The translations under genes were made by a program, and so were the position numbers. The notes below the pieces were generated by a model that worked only from the letters and a program-made list of their open reading frames with translations, had not been told where the DNA came from and did not search any database. Shown one piece after another: positions 16,082 to 23,170 of a DNA stretch of 64,000 nucleotides. Source of the stretch: Acidilobaceae archaeon (GTDB lineage Archaea; Thermoproteota; Thermoprotei_A; Sulfolobales; Acidilobaceae); assembly GCA_027014125.1 (NCBI GenBank), contig JALWEI010000026.1, forward strand, positions 47,479-111,478, read 5' to 3'. Position 1 is the first letter of the stretch, and every line of letters begins with the position of its first letter.

Positions 16082-16443
16082 TCTACGGCTATTACTGTCC
16101 CCTGTAAGTTCCGGGGCTATGGATGTCTGTGTCTGTGGTAGCCCTTTTCCTGGGGCTTGGATTTTGTGGTGGTTTGGGTTGGTTTTTGATGTTGTTTTGT
16201 GTTACACTATTTATATTTTGTGGAGGACGCGGGGTAAATGCTTATATTGTTGTGTTTTCCTCCTATAATTAATAGTGTTGTTTCTTGTTACAATATGTGT
16301 TTTAGTATATTTATAGATTATATTTAAGTGTTAGCCGAGAGGATATGATGTTATAAATTGATTAGCCTTCACTAGTATATACAAACATTGGGCTCGTGGG
16401 CGTTTCTTAGCCACCTGAGCCCTCCCTAGCACAGGAATGGAGG
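16082..16443. other. AT-rich divergent intergenic region
   Basis: 362 bp between the divergent large-protein operon and the zinc-ribbon/HerA operon. No ORF with protein-like content was seen on either strand. It is T-rich on the plus strand around 16150-16330. A TATA-like ATTATATTTAAGTG lies at about 16318-16331 for the rightward operon, and ACTATTTATATTTTG at about 16206-16220 could serve the leftward one. The rightward transcript would carry a leader of roughly 100 nt containing the hairpin at 16390-16422. Confidence 0.5.
16390..16422 (+). promoter_or_regulatory. Hairpin in the leader of the zinc-ribbon/HerA operon
   Basis: GGGCTCGTGG (16390-16399) pairs with CCAC (16411-16414) and GAGCCC (16417-16422), leaving a small bulge and an 11-base loop. 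It ends about 20 bases before the ribosome site GGAGGGTGAGG (16440-16450) and the start codon at 16453 (or an upstream start at 16444). A structured leader is unusual among the mostly leaderless genes of this window and could control translation. Confidence 0.4.
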
Positions 16444-17064
16444 GTGAGGTCAATGTATATTGGTTATCCCCGCAGGAGGAGCTATGCTATAAAATCAATT
16501 TTTTCAAGGCTAGTATCCCCGCTATCGTCAAAGGGTTGCCATAATGATGTAGCATCCATACTCGTTATAAAGCACGTTGCCTGCCCCTATTGCAGTTCTA
16601 TTTACGGTGTTATGGTGCTGGCTTCTAACGTGTGTGGTAGGATAGAGAAGAATATGTTCTTTGACGATAGGTCTATTAATTACGGCTTCAAGGAGACTCA
16701 CCTTGGGAATCCAATAGAATGCGTTGAATGCTCTAATAAGTATATCGTATTTGCTGCTATCGAGAGGGATAGGGCTACTAAGAGGATAAAGGATATTCAC
16801 GTTAAAATTGTACGGTACGAGGAGCCCTATACCGAGCTGATGAGGTGGCCCCACATGGGGCTCGTCAGCAAGAACGTCATTGAGTATGACCCTGAGGAGG
16901 GCGCGATGATATACGATGACCTAGACCATTATGCCTCCGTGAATAGGGAAGACACGACTATAGTAGGCACGGTTAAGGGGTACCCGTCGGGCGAGGCTCA
17001 GAACGCGGCAGGGGAGGAGCCAGGTGGGAAGTTTAAGCCACCCGCGAAGGTGAAGTTCGGGTGA
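16444..17064 (+). CDS. Zinc-ribbon protein of unknown function
   Basis: Up to 206 residues. The codon at 16444 would lie inside the ribosome-binding site, so ATG at 16453 (MYIGYPRRRS) is the likelier start. One metal site is visible: CPYC (ACPYCSSIYGVMV) and CVEC (NPIECVECSNKYIVF), about 65 residues apart, plausibly a zinc ribbon with an inserted loop. No enzyme motif was found and the C-terminus is Pro/Lys-rich (GGKFKPPAKVKFG). It overlaps the next gene by 4 bp (GTGA), so the three genes to 19147 form one translationally coupled operon. Confidence 0.65.
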   Translation: MRSMYIGYPRRRSYAIKSIFSRLVSPLSSKGCHNDVASILVIKHVACPYCSSIYGVMVLASNVCGRIEKNMFFDDRSINYGFKETHLGNPIECVECSNKYIVFAAIERDRATKRIKDIHVKIVRYEEPYTELMRWPHMGLVSKNVIEYDPEEGAMIYDDLDHYASVNREDTTIVGTVKGYPSGEAQNAAGEEPGGKFKPPAKVKFG

Positions 17065-17423
17065 ACGCCATGTCGTCGGTATATGTCCAGTGCCTGGTCT
17101 GCGGCAAGATGACGCCCACGAGAAAGGGGATATGCTATCACTGCAACTCTCCCCTACCCAGCAAGCTGGAGCTACCGCCGGGCATGGTTGTCTGCCCCAA
17201 CTGCTTGAGACCAACCAGCGTCGAGACAGGGTATTGCAGGAGATGTAACGCCTACCTACCACCAACACTGGTGCAAAGGGCCCTCGACGAGGCTAAGAGG
17301 ATCGCGAGCGAGGCCAGGCACATGTCCAGGATCGTGGGTCCCAGGCTCTCCGTAGGCGTGCTTGGAGGATATGTTATCGCGGGTGGTGGTGAGTGGAGAC
17401 GAGGCAAGAGAGGCCCTCTATAG
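17061..17423 (+). CDS. Double zinc-ribbon protein
   Basis: 120 residues with two consecutive Cys4 ribbons. The first has Cys 11, 14, 25 and 28 (QCLVCGKMT…GICYHCNS), the second Cys 45, 48, 59 and 62 (VVCPNCLRPT…GYCRRCNA). A helix (VQRALDEAKRIASEARHM) and a Gly-rich end (VGVLGGYVIAGGGEW) follow. GTG at 17061 or ATG at 17070 may be the start. The second ribbon closely resembles the N-terminal ribbon of the next protein (VVCPSCGRLTSSDTGYCYHC), pointing to duplication. Likely a nucleic-acid or protein adaptor for the ATPase; this is inference. Confidence 0.72.
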   Translation: MNAMSSVYVQCLVCGKMTPTRKGICYHCNSPLPSKLELPPGMVVCPNCLRPTSVETGYCRRCNAYLPPTLVQRALDEAKRIASEARHMSRIVGPRLSVGVLGGYVIAGGGEWRRGKRGPL

Positions 17424-19147
17424 TAGTATGCCCCAGCTGTGGGAGGCTGACCTCGAGCGATACAGGCTACTGCTACCACTGCGGTAGCCTGCTAAAGCTG
17501 TCACCACCTGAGGCGGTAAACTATAAGTGGGACCTCTACCTGGGCAAGCAGCCCAGCGGCGAGAAGGCTGGGATCCTGTCGAGCGACCTGAGGAGGCACA
17601 TGATCCTGATGGGAACGGTAGGCTATGGGAAGACCCTCCTCACGAAGCGTATACTCCTTGAAGCGTCTAAGAGCGGCGTAAACTATACTATCCTAGACTG
17701 GGAGGGAGAGTACAAGGACATAGCCTCGATCACGGGCGGGATCGTCCTAGGCTACGGGCCTGGAAGAACCCCTCTCAGGATAGACCTATTCAACAACAGG
17801 GATATGGATCCGATTGTCTACTCCGGCATGCTATTCAACATCATAGGCAGCGTGCTAAGGGACAACGGGTGGGACATGACTCCCCAGATGGAAAGCCTGC
17901 TTAGGGACTCCATAGAGGCAGCGGTAGAACAGAGGGTGGGGCCTGACAGGTTCTTGGAGATAGTAGCGGAGAGGTCTACAGAGTACCCTCAAGGTAGGCA
18001 GACAGCCTATGCCCTAAGGTCCAGGCTATCCCCTCTTTTCCGTGGGATCGTAAGCAGGGTTTTCAGGAGTAGCGATACCCTTACGCCTCTCATGGGTAGA
18101 CGCGTTGTTGTCGACCTGTCATGGGTATCCCAGGTATCCTCGGTGGAGGCGCAATTCCTCTCACGGCTTGCAATGGGCCTCTTCTACCATGAGGCCGTTA
18201 GGACGGGCGATAGCCCTGTCCTGAGGCATCTCCTGGTGGTGGAGGAGGCCGAGGAGGTGTTATCGCCCCCAGGCTGCGGTGGGGAGGCTAGGTTCATAAG
18301 CCCGGTCTCCTATATGATGCATCTACGCCGCAAGGGCGTGGGGCTGGTTATTGTAGCCCACTCGCCCAAGCTTTTAGATCAGAGCGTGTTGAGGATACCC
18401 GGGAATATAGGGGTGTTTAGGATCGACAACTACGAGGATGCTAGGTTTGCCGCTGGCATGCTTGGCAACACGGACTTGGTGGGAGAGATCCAGTCGCTGG
18501 GTGTTGGGGAGGTCCTTGTCAAGCCCAGCAGTGCTGGGGGGCCCTTGAGGCTTATAGCCGATATGCCCGATGTGAGTAGTGATAGGGATTATGTGAGGCT
18601 CATATCCAACGTGAGGGAGTATCCCTACCTGGCTCAGAGGGATAGGAGGGCCATGCTTGGCATGCCCAGCGGCAAGTTTGCCCGGCTAGTTCGCAGGGGG
18701 CTTGAGGAGGGTGTGTTAGAAGTGGTGTCTGTCAACACGGGGCGGGGGAGGCCGGTTAAGCTTCTCCAGATTAAGGGTGATAATCCTGGGGCGGCGCATC
18801 ATTTCCTCCTACATAGGGTTAAGGGTGTTCTGGACGTAGAGGGGTGCGAGTACACGGTTCTCGAGCGCGGGCCCGATATAGTCGTCTTTAGGAGGAGTAG
18901 TAATATCTGCATCGAGGTAGAGACGGGTAGCAACGTTAGCGAGGGCAAGTATAAGAGGTTTATGGAGTACTGTAATGCGCTGATTATAGTTTGCTCCTCC
19001 AAGAAGTGCGTCTCTAGGGTTTCAAGGATCTTGGGCAGGGATATAGACCTGCATACTAGGGCGACGGTTGTGTTACTGTCGGGTCTCAGGGGGGCACTTA
19101 AAAGTGTGGGGGCCTGCCTAGCCTCACCCATGGCTTCCAGCAACTAG
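17393..19147 (+). CDS. HerA/VirB4-like ATPase with N-terminal zinc ribbon and C-terminal wHTH/nuclease-like region
   Basis: 584 residues. Zinc ribbon Cys 13, 16, 27, 30; Walker A GTVGYGKT (74-81); acidic motif ILDWEGEYK (HerA-like); Walker B LLVVEEAEEV (about 279-288); and late motifs VIVAHSPKLLDQSVLR and GEVLVKPS. After the ATPase a winged helix (FARLVRRGLEEGVL…GRGRPVKLLQI) leads to PDIVVFRRSSNICIEVETG (D…ExE), reminiscent of a PD-(D/E)xK nuclease strand pair. HerA ATPases translocate DNA as hexamers. It lacks the neighbours (nurA, mre11, rad50) of housekeeping HerA, so a mobile-element, DNA-transfer (CedB-like) or defence role is possible. Confidence 0.8.
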   Translation: METRQERPSIVVCPSCGRLTSSDTGYCYHCGSLLKLSPPEAVNYKWDLYLGKQPSGEKAGILSSDLRRHMILMGTVGYGKTLLTKRILLEASKSGVNYTILDWEGEYKDIASITGGIVLGYGPGRTPLRIDLFNNRDMDPIVYSGMLFNIIGSVLRDNGWDMTPQMESLLRDSIEAAVEQRVGPDRFLEIVAERSTEYPQGRQTAYALRSRLSPLFRGIVSRVFRSSDTLTPLMGRRVVVDLSWVSQVSSVEAQFLSRLAMGLFYHEAVRTGDSPVLRHLLVVEEAEEVLSPPGCGGEARFISPVSYMMHLRRKGVGLVIVAHSPKLLDQSVLRIPGNIGVFRIDNYEDARFAAGMLGNTDLVGEIQSLGVGEVLVKPSSAGGPLRLIADMPDVSSDRDYVRLISNVREYPYLAQRDRRAMLGMPSGKFARLVRRGLEEGVLEVVSVNTGRGRPVKLLQIKGDNPGAAHHFLLHRVKGVLDVEGCEYTVLERGPDIVVFRRSSNICIEVETGSNVSEGKYKRFMEYCNALIIVCSSKKCVSRVSRILGRDIDLHTRATVVLLSGLRGALKSVGACLASPMASSN

Positions 19148-19153
19148 TTGGGG

Positions 19154-19372
19154 TTAGAGGTACCCCAGCTTCTTTAGCCTCTCCTTCACCTGTTCCTCCT
19201 CCTCGGGGCTCAGCCCCTCTATCTCACCCGTCTCTACAGCCTCTTGTATGAGGAACTCTACCAGCTCCTCGACGCTCTCGAAGCCGCCCTCCTCCTCTAT
19301 GAATTTCCTAGCCTTCTCGTAGAGGCTCCTCTTTATGTACACGGGTACCCTGTCCTCGCTCACCCGCTCCAC
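19154..19372 (-). CDS. Small ribbon-helix-helix-like (CopG/antitoxin-type) protein
   Basis: About 72 residues from a GTG at 19372; the longer ORF to 19483 would run through a TATA element (TATAATAAATA, minus, about 19440-19450), so a downstream start is likely. A TTG at 19435 is also possible. RVPVYIKRSLYEKARKFIEE resembles the strand-helix of ribbon-helix-helix regulators, then ESVEELVEFLIQEAV and a Glu/Lys-rich tail. No toxin partner is adjacent. It ends 6 bp from the HerA-like gene (convergent) and diverges from the fibre gene, so it could regulate it. Confidence 0.55.
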   Translation of the reverse strand: MERVSEDRVPVYIKRSLYEKARKFIEEEGGFESVEELVEFLIQEAVETGEIEGLSPEEEEQVKERLKKLGYL

Positions 19373-19503
19373 CCCGCTGGGGTGGGTGGCCCCTCTAGGT
19401 AATATCTCTAGCCCGCCCGGCGGCGGGGGGCGCAACGTATTTATTATACCCGGGTGCATATATATAACCAGTAACCAGTTCATACCCGACAGGGTGGATA
19501 TAT

Positions 19504-19971
19504 ATGAACAAGAAGGTGAAGGCTATAGCGATACTGCTACTAGCCTATCTCCTCGTCATGTCATCGCTGGCGTACGCTTTAGGAACACTAACACTAGACG
19601 TCGTCCCCTCAAGCAGCTCCTCGCCGGACGGAGCAACAGGCACAGCAACTATAAGAGAAACAAGCGTGCCCACCCCGAGCTCTGCAACCGTAACCCTCCA
19701 GAGCACCCTACCCCTATGGTGGGGCCTCCTATACTACAACAAGGCCCAGGTAGAGGTGTCCTTCCCGGTAGCAATCAACTCCTCAACCTCATACGACGTG
19801 ATACTCCAGTTCAGGAACGCCAACGGCGAGGTGGTCAGTGGAGGCTCGGCTACGATAACCGGCGACGGCACCAATGACACTTACACGGTCGACATACCAC
19901 TGGAGCCCTGGATACCCAGGGCCGATATAGCAGGCATGACCGTCGAGCTCACAGTGCTGCCAGTACCATAG
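19504..19971 (+). CDS. Small secreted beta-rich protein, candidate TasA/camelysin-like fibre subunit
   Basis: 155 residues. The signal peptide (NKKVKAIAILLLAYLLVMSS) likely ends after AYA, giving a mature start LGTLTLDVVPSSSSS. This recalls the AGTLDL-type start of SipW-dependent TasA/camelysin proteins. The mature part is a compact Ser/Thr-rich beta sandwich with no Cys. A long Thr/Ser-rich N-terminal strand would suit donor-strand polymerisation as in Pyrobaculum archaeal bundling pili. It precedes a membrane signal peptidase by 92 bp. The homology is my inference; the signal peptide is visible. Confidence 0.6.
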   Translation: MNKKVKAIAILLLAYLLVMSSLAYALGTLTLDVVPSSSSSPDGATGTATIRETSVPTPSSATVTLQSTLPLWWGLLYYNKAQVEVSFPVAINSSTSYDVILQFRNANGEVVSGGSATITGDGTNDTYTVDIPLEPWIPRADIAGMTVELTVLPVP

Positions 19972-20062
19972 CCCTAGGTGCCCCGCCAATGCCCACACCC
20001 TCCCCTTTCTACACACCCCATACTTGCCATGGGAATAGTGTGGTAGGGGAAGTGCAGGCGGA

Positions 20063-21838
20063 ATGCGGGCGGTAAGCAACCGGGCCCTGAAAAGGCTCGT
20101 AGCAATACTGGCGGTTCTGCTAGTTGTGGCGCCAGTGGCTGCACTGGCGGGCAAAGTCGGGATATATGCTGTTGTCACCGATAGTATGAAGCCCCAGATA
20201 AACCCTGGGGATCTAGTCGTTGTGGCTCCTTCCCCCGTCTACAAGGTTGGGGATGTGGTGGCCGCCCGGGTCGGCGGGAAGGTCTATGTCCATAGGGTGG
20301 TTGGCATAGATGGGGAGGCCGGGGTTTACTATATACGGGGTGACAACGCGTATAACATAGACTACGTTGTCCCCGAGAGCGTGGTCGGGAGGGTCATAGC
20401 CCATATACCCCTCCTAGGCTACATGGTCATCTACAAGCCCCTAGCCCTCCTGGTGCTAGCCCTGGCGATGGTAGTCCTTTACAGGAAGGAGCTCAGGCAT
20501 GTAGGGAGGCGTGGGGGCCTAGCACTCCTCTCCCTCCTCCTCGCGCTGGCCCCCGTGGTAGCCAGCGCCGGGGAAGGGGTTACTGTGGTGTCCGACTACC
20601 CCTTCCCGGTGAGGATACTAGCTGACGGGAGGCAGTATATAGTGGACAGCATGCTATCGCTAAGCGTTAGGGGCAAGCTGTGCCTTGAGGATCCACTGGT
20701 GTACTATGAATCCCAGGAGTCTAGGCTCGCCTTCAAGGGGTTCCTAGTGGATGGGGCCCTCGTGAAGGGCCGGTGCGTGGAGCCGGGGCCCCAGTCAAGG
20801 GTCGAGCCATACTATGTTAGGGAGATACTAGTCACGGTATCCAGCAGGCCTCCCGGAGTCTTCGAGGAGCGCCTATGGGTTAAGCAGGGGAGTGTGGCCA
20901 CGCTGGAGGTGCCCAGCAGGGTTGAGCGTGGCATGGAGACCTATACCCTAGAGGGTGTAAGGGGGGCCTACATAGAGGACGGGAGGCTCATAGTTATAGC
21001 CGACTCTCCTAGGGAGGTAGTGGTGGAGTATAGTAGGTACGTGAAGGTCCTGGTCGGCGGGGAGATGCTAACCCTGCCCGAGGGCTCCAGCTTCATAGTA
21101 GATCTAGAGGATCTTATAAAGCCCGGGGGAGAGGGTGTCAGGCTAGTACCGGAGAAGCTGGTATACGCGGGCAAGGTATACGATGTAATGGGGCTCAAGA
21201 GCATAGTGCTAGTGGCCTCGAGCCCAGGGGAGGTTGAGGCCCTCTACGCCCCCCTGTACCTGGTCAGGGTTCACACCGCGGAGGGAGTTGTTGAAAGGTG
21301 GGTGAGAGAGGGGGACACCGTGACCCTGCTCTTCAAGAGCGAGATCCAGCAGGGGCCCAGCAGCAAGCTTGTCCTGGCCAGGATCATTGATAATAACATT
21401 ACATTATACACCTGGAACGTGTCCATAACAGTGGACAGGCCACACTATATACGGGCTGTGTACGACAAGTACTACCTGGTAACGGTATCATCTGTGCTGG
21501 GAGAAAGGCAGGCGTGGGTGAAGGCTGGTGACCACTACACCGTATCCTTCCCCACCAGGCTGGAGGGGTTCCTAACCTACTATAGCTTGGAGGGTGTTAT
21601 GGTCGGTAACACGTTCAAGAAGCCCGGGGCTGGGGGCGCTATAGAGGTATACGTTGACGGGCCCAAGAGGGTCACCGCCGTGTACGTGAAGAAGGCGGAT
21701 ATAGCAAACCTCGTGCTAGTATCTACACCCATAGCAGTGGTGACGGCAGCCGCTATACTATACATATATGAGAATTACCTCAGGGAGGAGAGCCATAGGC
21801 CCTCCAAATCTCCCGGAGGAGGCCAGGGTTCCTCATAG
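20063..21838 (+). CDS. Signal peptidase I (Sec11-type) fused to a large repeated ectodomain
   Basis: 591 residues. An N-terminal membrane helix (11-30) precedes the S26 core TDSMKPQINPGDLVVV with catalytic Ser41, KVYVHRVVGI with His77 in the archaeal/ER position, and IRGDNAYNID (Asp94 or Asp100). Two more membrane segments (about 125-141 and 150-168) are followed by about 390 residues outside. These hold three related units marked by WVKQGS, WVREGD and WVKAGD. A C-terminal helix (VLVSTPIAVVTAAAILYIYE) follows. A housekeeping enzyme would be about 150-200 residues, so this looks dedicated to the upstream secreted protein, as SipW is to TasA. The 3' end overlaps trpC by 59 bp. Confidence 0.85.
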   Translation: MRAVSNRALKRLVAILAVLLVVAPVAALAGKVGIYAVVTDSMKPQINPGDLVVVAPSPVYKVGDVVAARVGGKVYVHRVVGIDGEAGVYYIRGDNAYNIDYVVPESVVGRVIAHIPLLGYMVIYKPLALLVLALAMVVLYRKELRHVGRRGGLALLSLLLALAPVVASAGEGVTVVSDYPFPVRILADGRQYIVDSMLSLSVRGKLCLEDPLVYYESQESRLAFKGFLVDGALVKGRCVEPGPQSRVEPYYVREILVTVSSRPPGVFEERLWVKQGSVATLEVPSRVERGMETYTLEGVRGAYIEDGRLIVIADSPREVVVEYSRYVKVLVGGEMLTLPEGSSFIVDLEDLIKPGGEGVRLVPEKLVYAGKVYDVMGLKSIVLVASSPGEVEALYAPLYLVRVHTAEGVVERWVREGDTVTLLFKSEIQQGPSSKLVLARIIDNNITLYTWNVSITVDRPHYIRAVYDKYYLVTVSSVLGERQAWVKAGDHYTVSFPTRLEGFLTYYSLEGVMVGNTFKKPGAGGAIEVYVDGPKRVTAVYVKKADIANLVLVSTPIAVVTAAAILYIYENYLREESHRPSKSPGGGQGSS

Positions 21839-22541
21839 CGGCGGTGCCTATAAGCAGGGCATCAGCCCCAGCCTCCAGGGCTTCCACAGCCCTACCCGGG
21901 CTGTCCACACCGCTCTCAGCCACGATCAAAGCGTCATCACCCAGCTCGCTCCTAAGCCTCCTCACCACGCCTAGCATGCCCTCGAAGTCGACTCTAAGCC
22001 TGGCTAGGTCCCTCGAGTTGACGCCCAGCATGGCATTGGGGCACGTGTAGTAGGCCTCAAGGGCCTCCCCGAGGTTATGGGCCTCCACTAGTGCCTCCAG
22101 GCCCATGGTTGTAGCGTCCTTGCATAGTCTTCCTAGGCCCCCGCTTAGCATTCTGGCTATGAGGAGCACAGCCGAGGCTCCAAGCCTACGGTAGGCCTCA
22201 AGTTGCGCCTGGCCAACTATGAAGTCCTTGGCTAGCACGGGCCGGTGGGGTGTGAAGAGGGGTATAAGCTCTAGGGAGCCGCAGAACCAGCGGGGCTCGG
22301 TCAGCACGGAGTAGGCCCTTGCGTAGGGGAGGGTCTCCTCTATATACTCCTCGGGGCTCCTCAGGCTAATCATCCCAGCGCTGGGGCTGCACCTCTTATA
22401 CTCCACGATCAGCGCTGGGCCCTCTCCCCTCCTCAGCGCATCCCTGAGGCTGGCAGCCCCGCCTGTCCTGCCCTCTAGTAGCCCCTCTAGGATCCGGGCC
22501 CTCTCCAGGCTCCACTTCTTGGCCTCGTCAAGGAAGCTCAC
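21780..22541 (-). CDS. trpC: Indole-3-glycerol phosphate synthase
   Basis: 253 residues from GTG at 22541, which overlaps the trpF stop (GTGA). Converts carboxyphenylamino-deoxyribulose phosphate to indoleglycerol phosphate. Motifs: LIVEYKRCSPSAGMI (catalytic Lys in the family's E-K-K/R-SPS), VLTEPRWFCGSLE, PVLAKDFIVGQAQL, LVEAHNLGEA, LGVNSRDL, VAESGVDSPG and GADALLIGTA. The usual EIKRxSPS appears here as EYKRCSPS. It is the last gene of the leftward trp operon. Confidence 0.93.
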   Translation of the reverse strand: MSFLDEAKKWSLERARILEGLLEGRTGGAASLRDALRRGEGPALIVEYKRCSPSAGMISLRSPEEYIEETLPYARAYSVLTEPRWFCGSLELIPLFTPHRPVLAKDFIVGQAQLEAYRRLGASAVLLIARMLSGGLGRLCKDATTMGLEALVEAHNLGEALEAYYTCPNAMLGVNSRDLARLRVDFEGMLGVVRRLRSELGDDALIVAESGVDSPGRAVEALEAGADALLIGTAAMRNPGLLREIWRAYGSPP

Positions 22542-23170
22542 GGCAGGCACCTCTCCACGCTCCTCTTTAGCCTGAGCACCCTCTCCGGGTCCTTGGCTCC
22601 GGGCCGCCTCTCGGGCCAGCTGCTGGCATCCACCAGCATGGGGGTGGCTTGTACTCTGCAAACCCTCTCCGGATTCATACCCCCGGCGACGCCTAGTCTT
22701 GCTACGCATCCAGCCTCTACGATGGCGCTGGGTGGGAGGGGCCCGTGGCCTTTTGCCCTATCAACTAGTATATACTCCACCCTGGCGCCGCTGAGCCTGG
22801 TTGCATCCTCCAGCTCGCAGGGGTGTGTCTGCCATGAGCCCGCCCATATCGCTACTGGGGCCGGGCTGAGCCCCAGCTCCTGTATCATCCTAGCCAGGCC
22901 CGCCGCTATGGCAGGCTCTAGGGGTTCATGGATCTGTATAACCCTGATGTACCCGAGCCTCGTGGCCAGGTCTGCTATATCTTGCGGGTCTAGGCCGTTT
23001 ACCACCAGCACGGGCTTGGAGCGGGATAGCGTGGATGCCATCGAGTCTGCCTCCAGGGGATCAACGCTCCTGGGGCTCCTCCTTGTTGTGTGCACGAAGC
23101 CTATGTAATCCACAGCCCCGTCCAGCCAGGCTAGGTCCCCCCGCTCCTTGACGCCGCAGATCTTAAGCAT
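22538..23170 (-). CDS. trpF: Phosphoribosylanthranilate isomerase
   Basis: 210 residues from ATG at 23170 (MLKICGVKERGDLAW), which overlaps the trpB stop by 8 bp; an upstream in-frame start would lie inside trpB. Motifs: KICGVK with the catalytic Cys, DYIGFVHTTRRSPRSV, IQIHE and LVDRAKGHG. The late AGGMNPERV holds the phosphate loop. The protein is a TIM barrel of usual length for the family and catalyses the Amadori rearrangement step before TrpC. Confidence 0.92.
   Translation of the reverse strand: MLKICGVKERGDLAWLDGAVDYIGFVHTTRRSPRSVDPLEADSMASTLSRSKPVLVVNGLDPQDIADLATRLGYIRVIQIHEPLEPAIAAGLARMIQELGLSPAPVAIWAGSWQTHPCELEDATRLSGARVEYILVDRAKGHGPLPPSAIVEAGCVARLGVAGGMNPERVCRVQATPMLVDASSWPERRPGAKDPERVLRLKRSVERCLP

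Noticed and set aside
16390..16422. Hairpin as a terminator
   Set aside because: There is no T-run after it, and it lies between a promoter-like element and a ribosome site of the rightward operon, so a leader structure is more likely.
19373..19483. Extended N-terminus of the ribbon-helix-helix-like protein
   Set aside because: The first 37 codons run through a TATA element and have a Pro/Gly-rich, non-protein-like composition; a downstream GTG is a better start.
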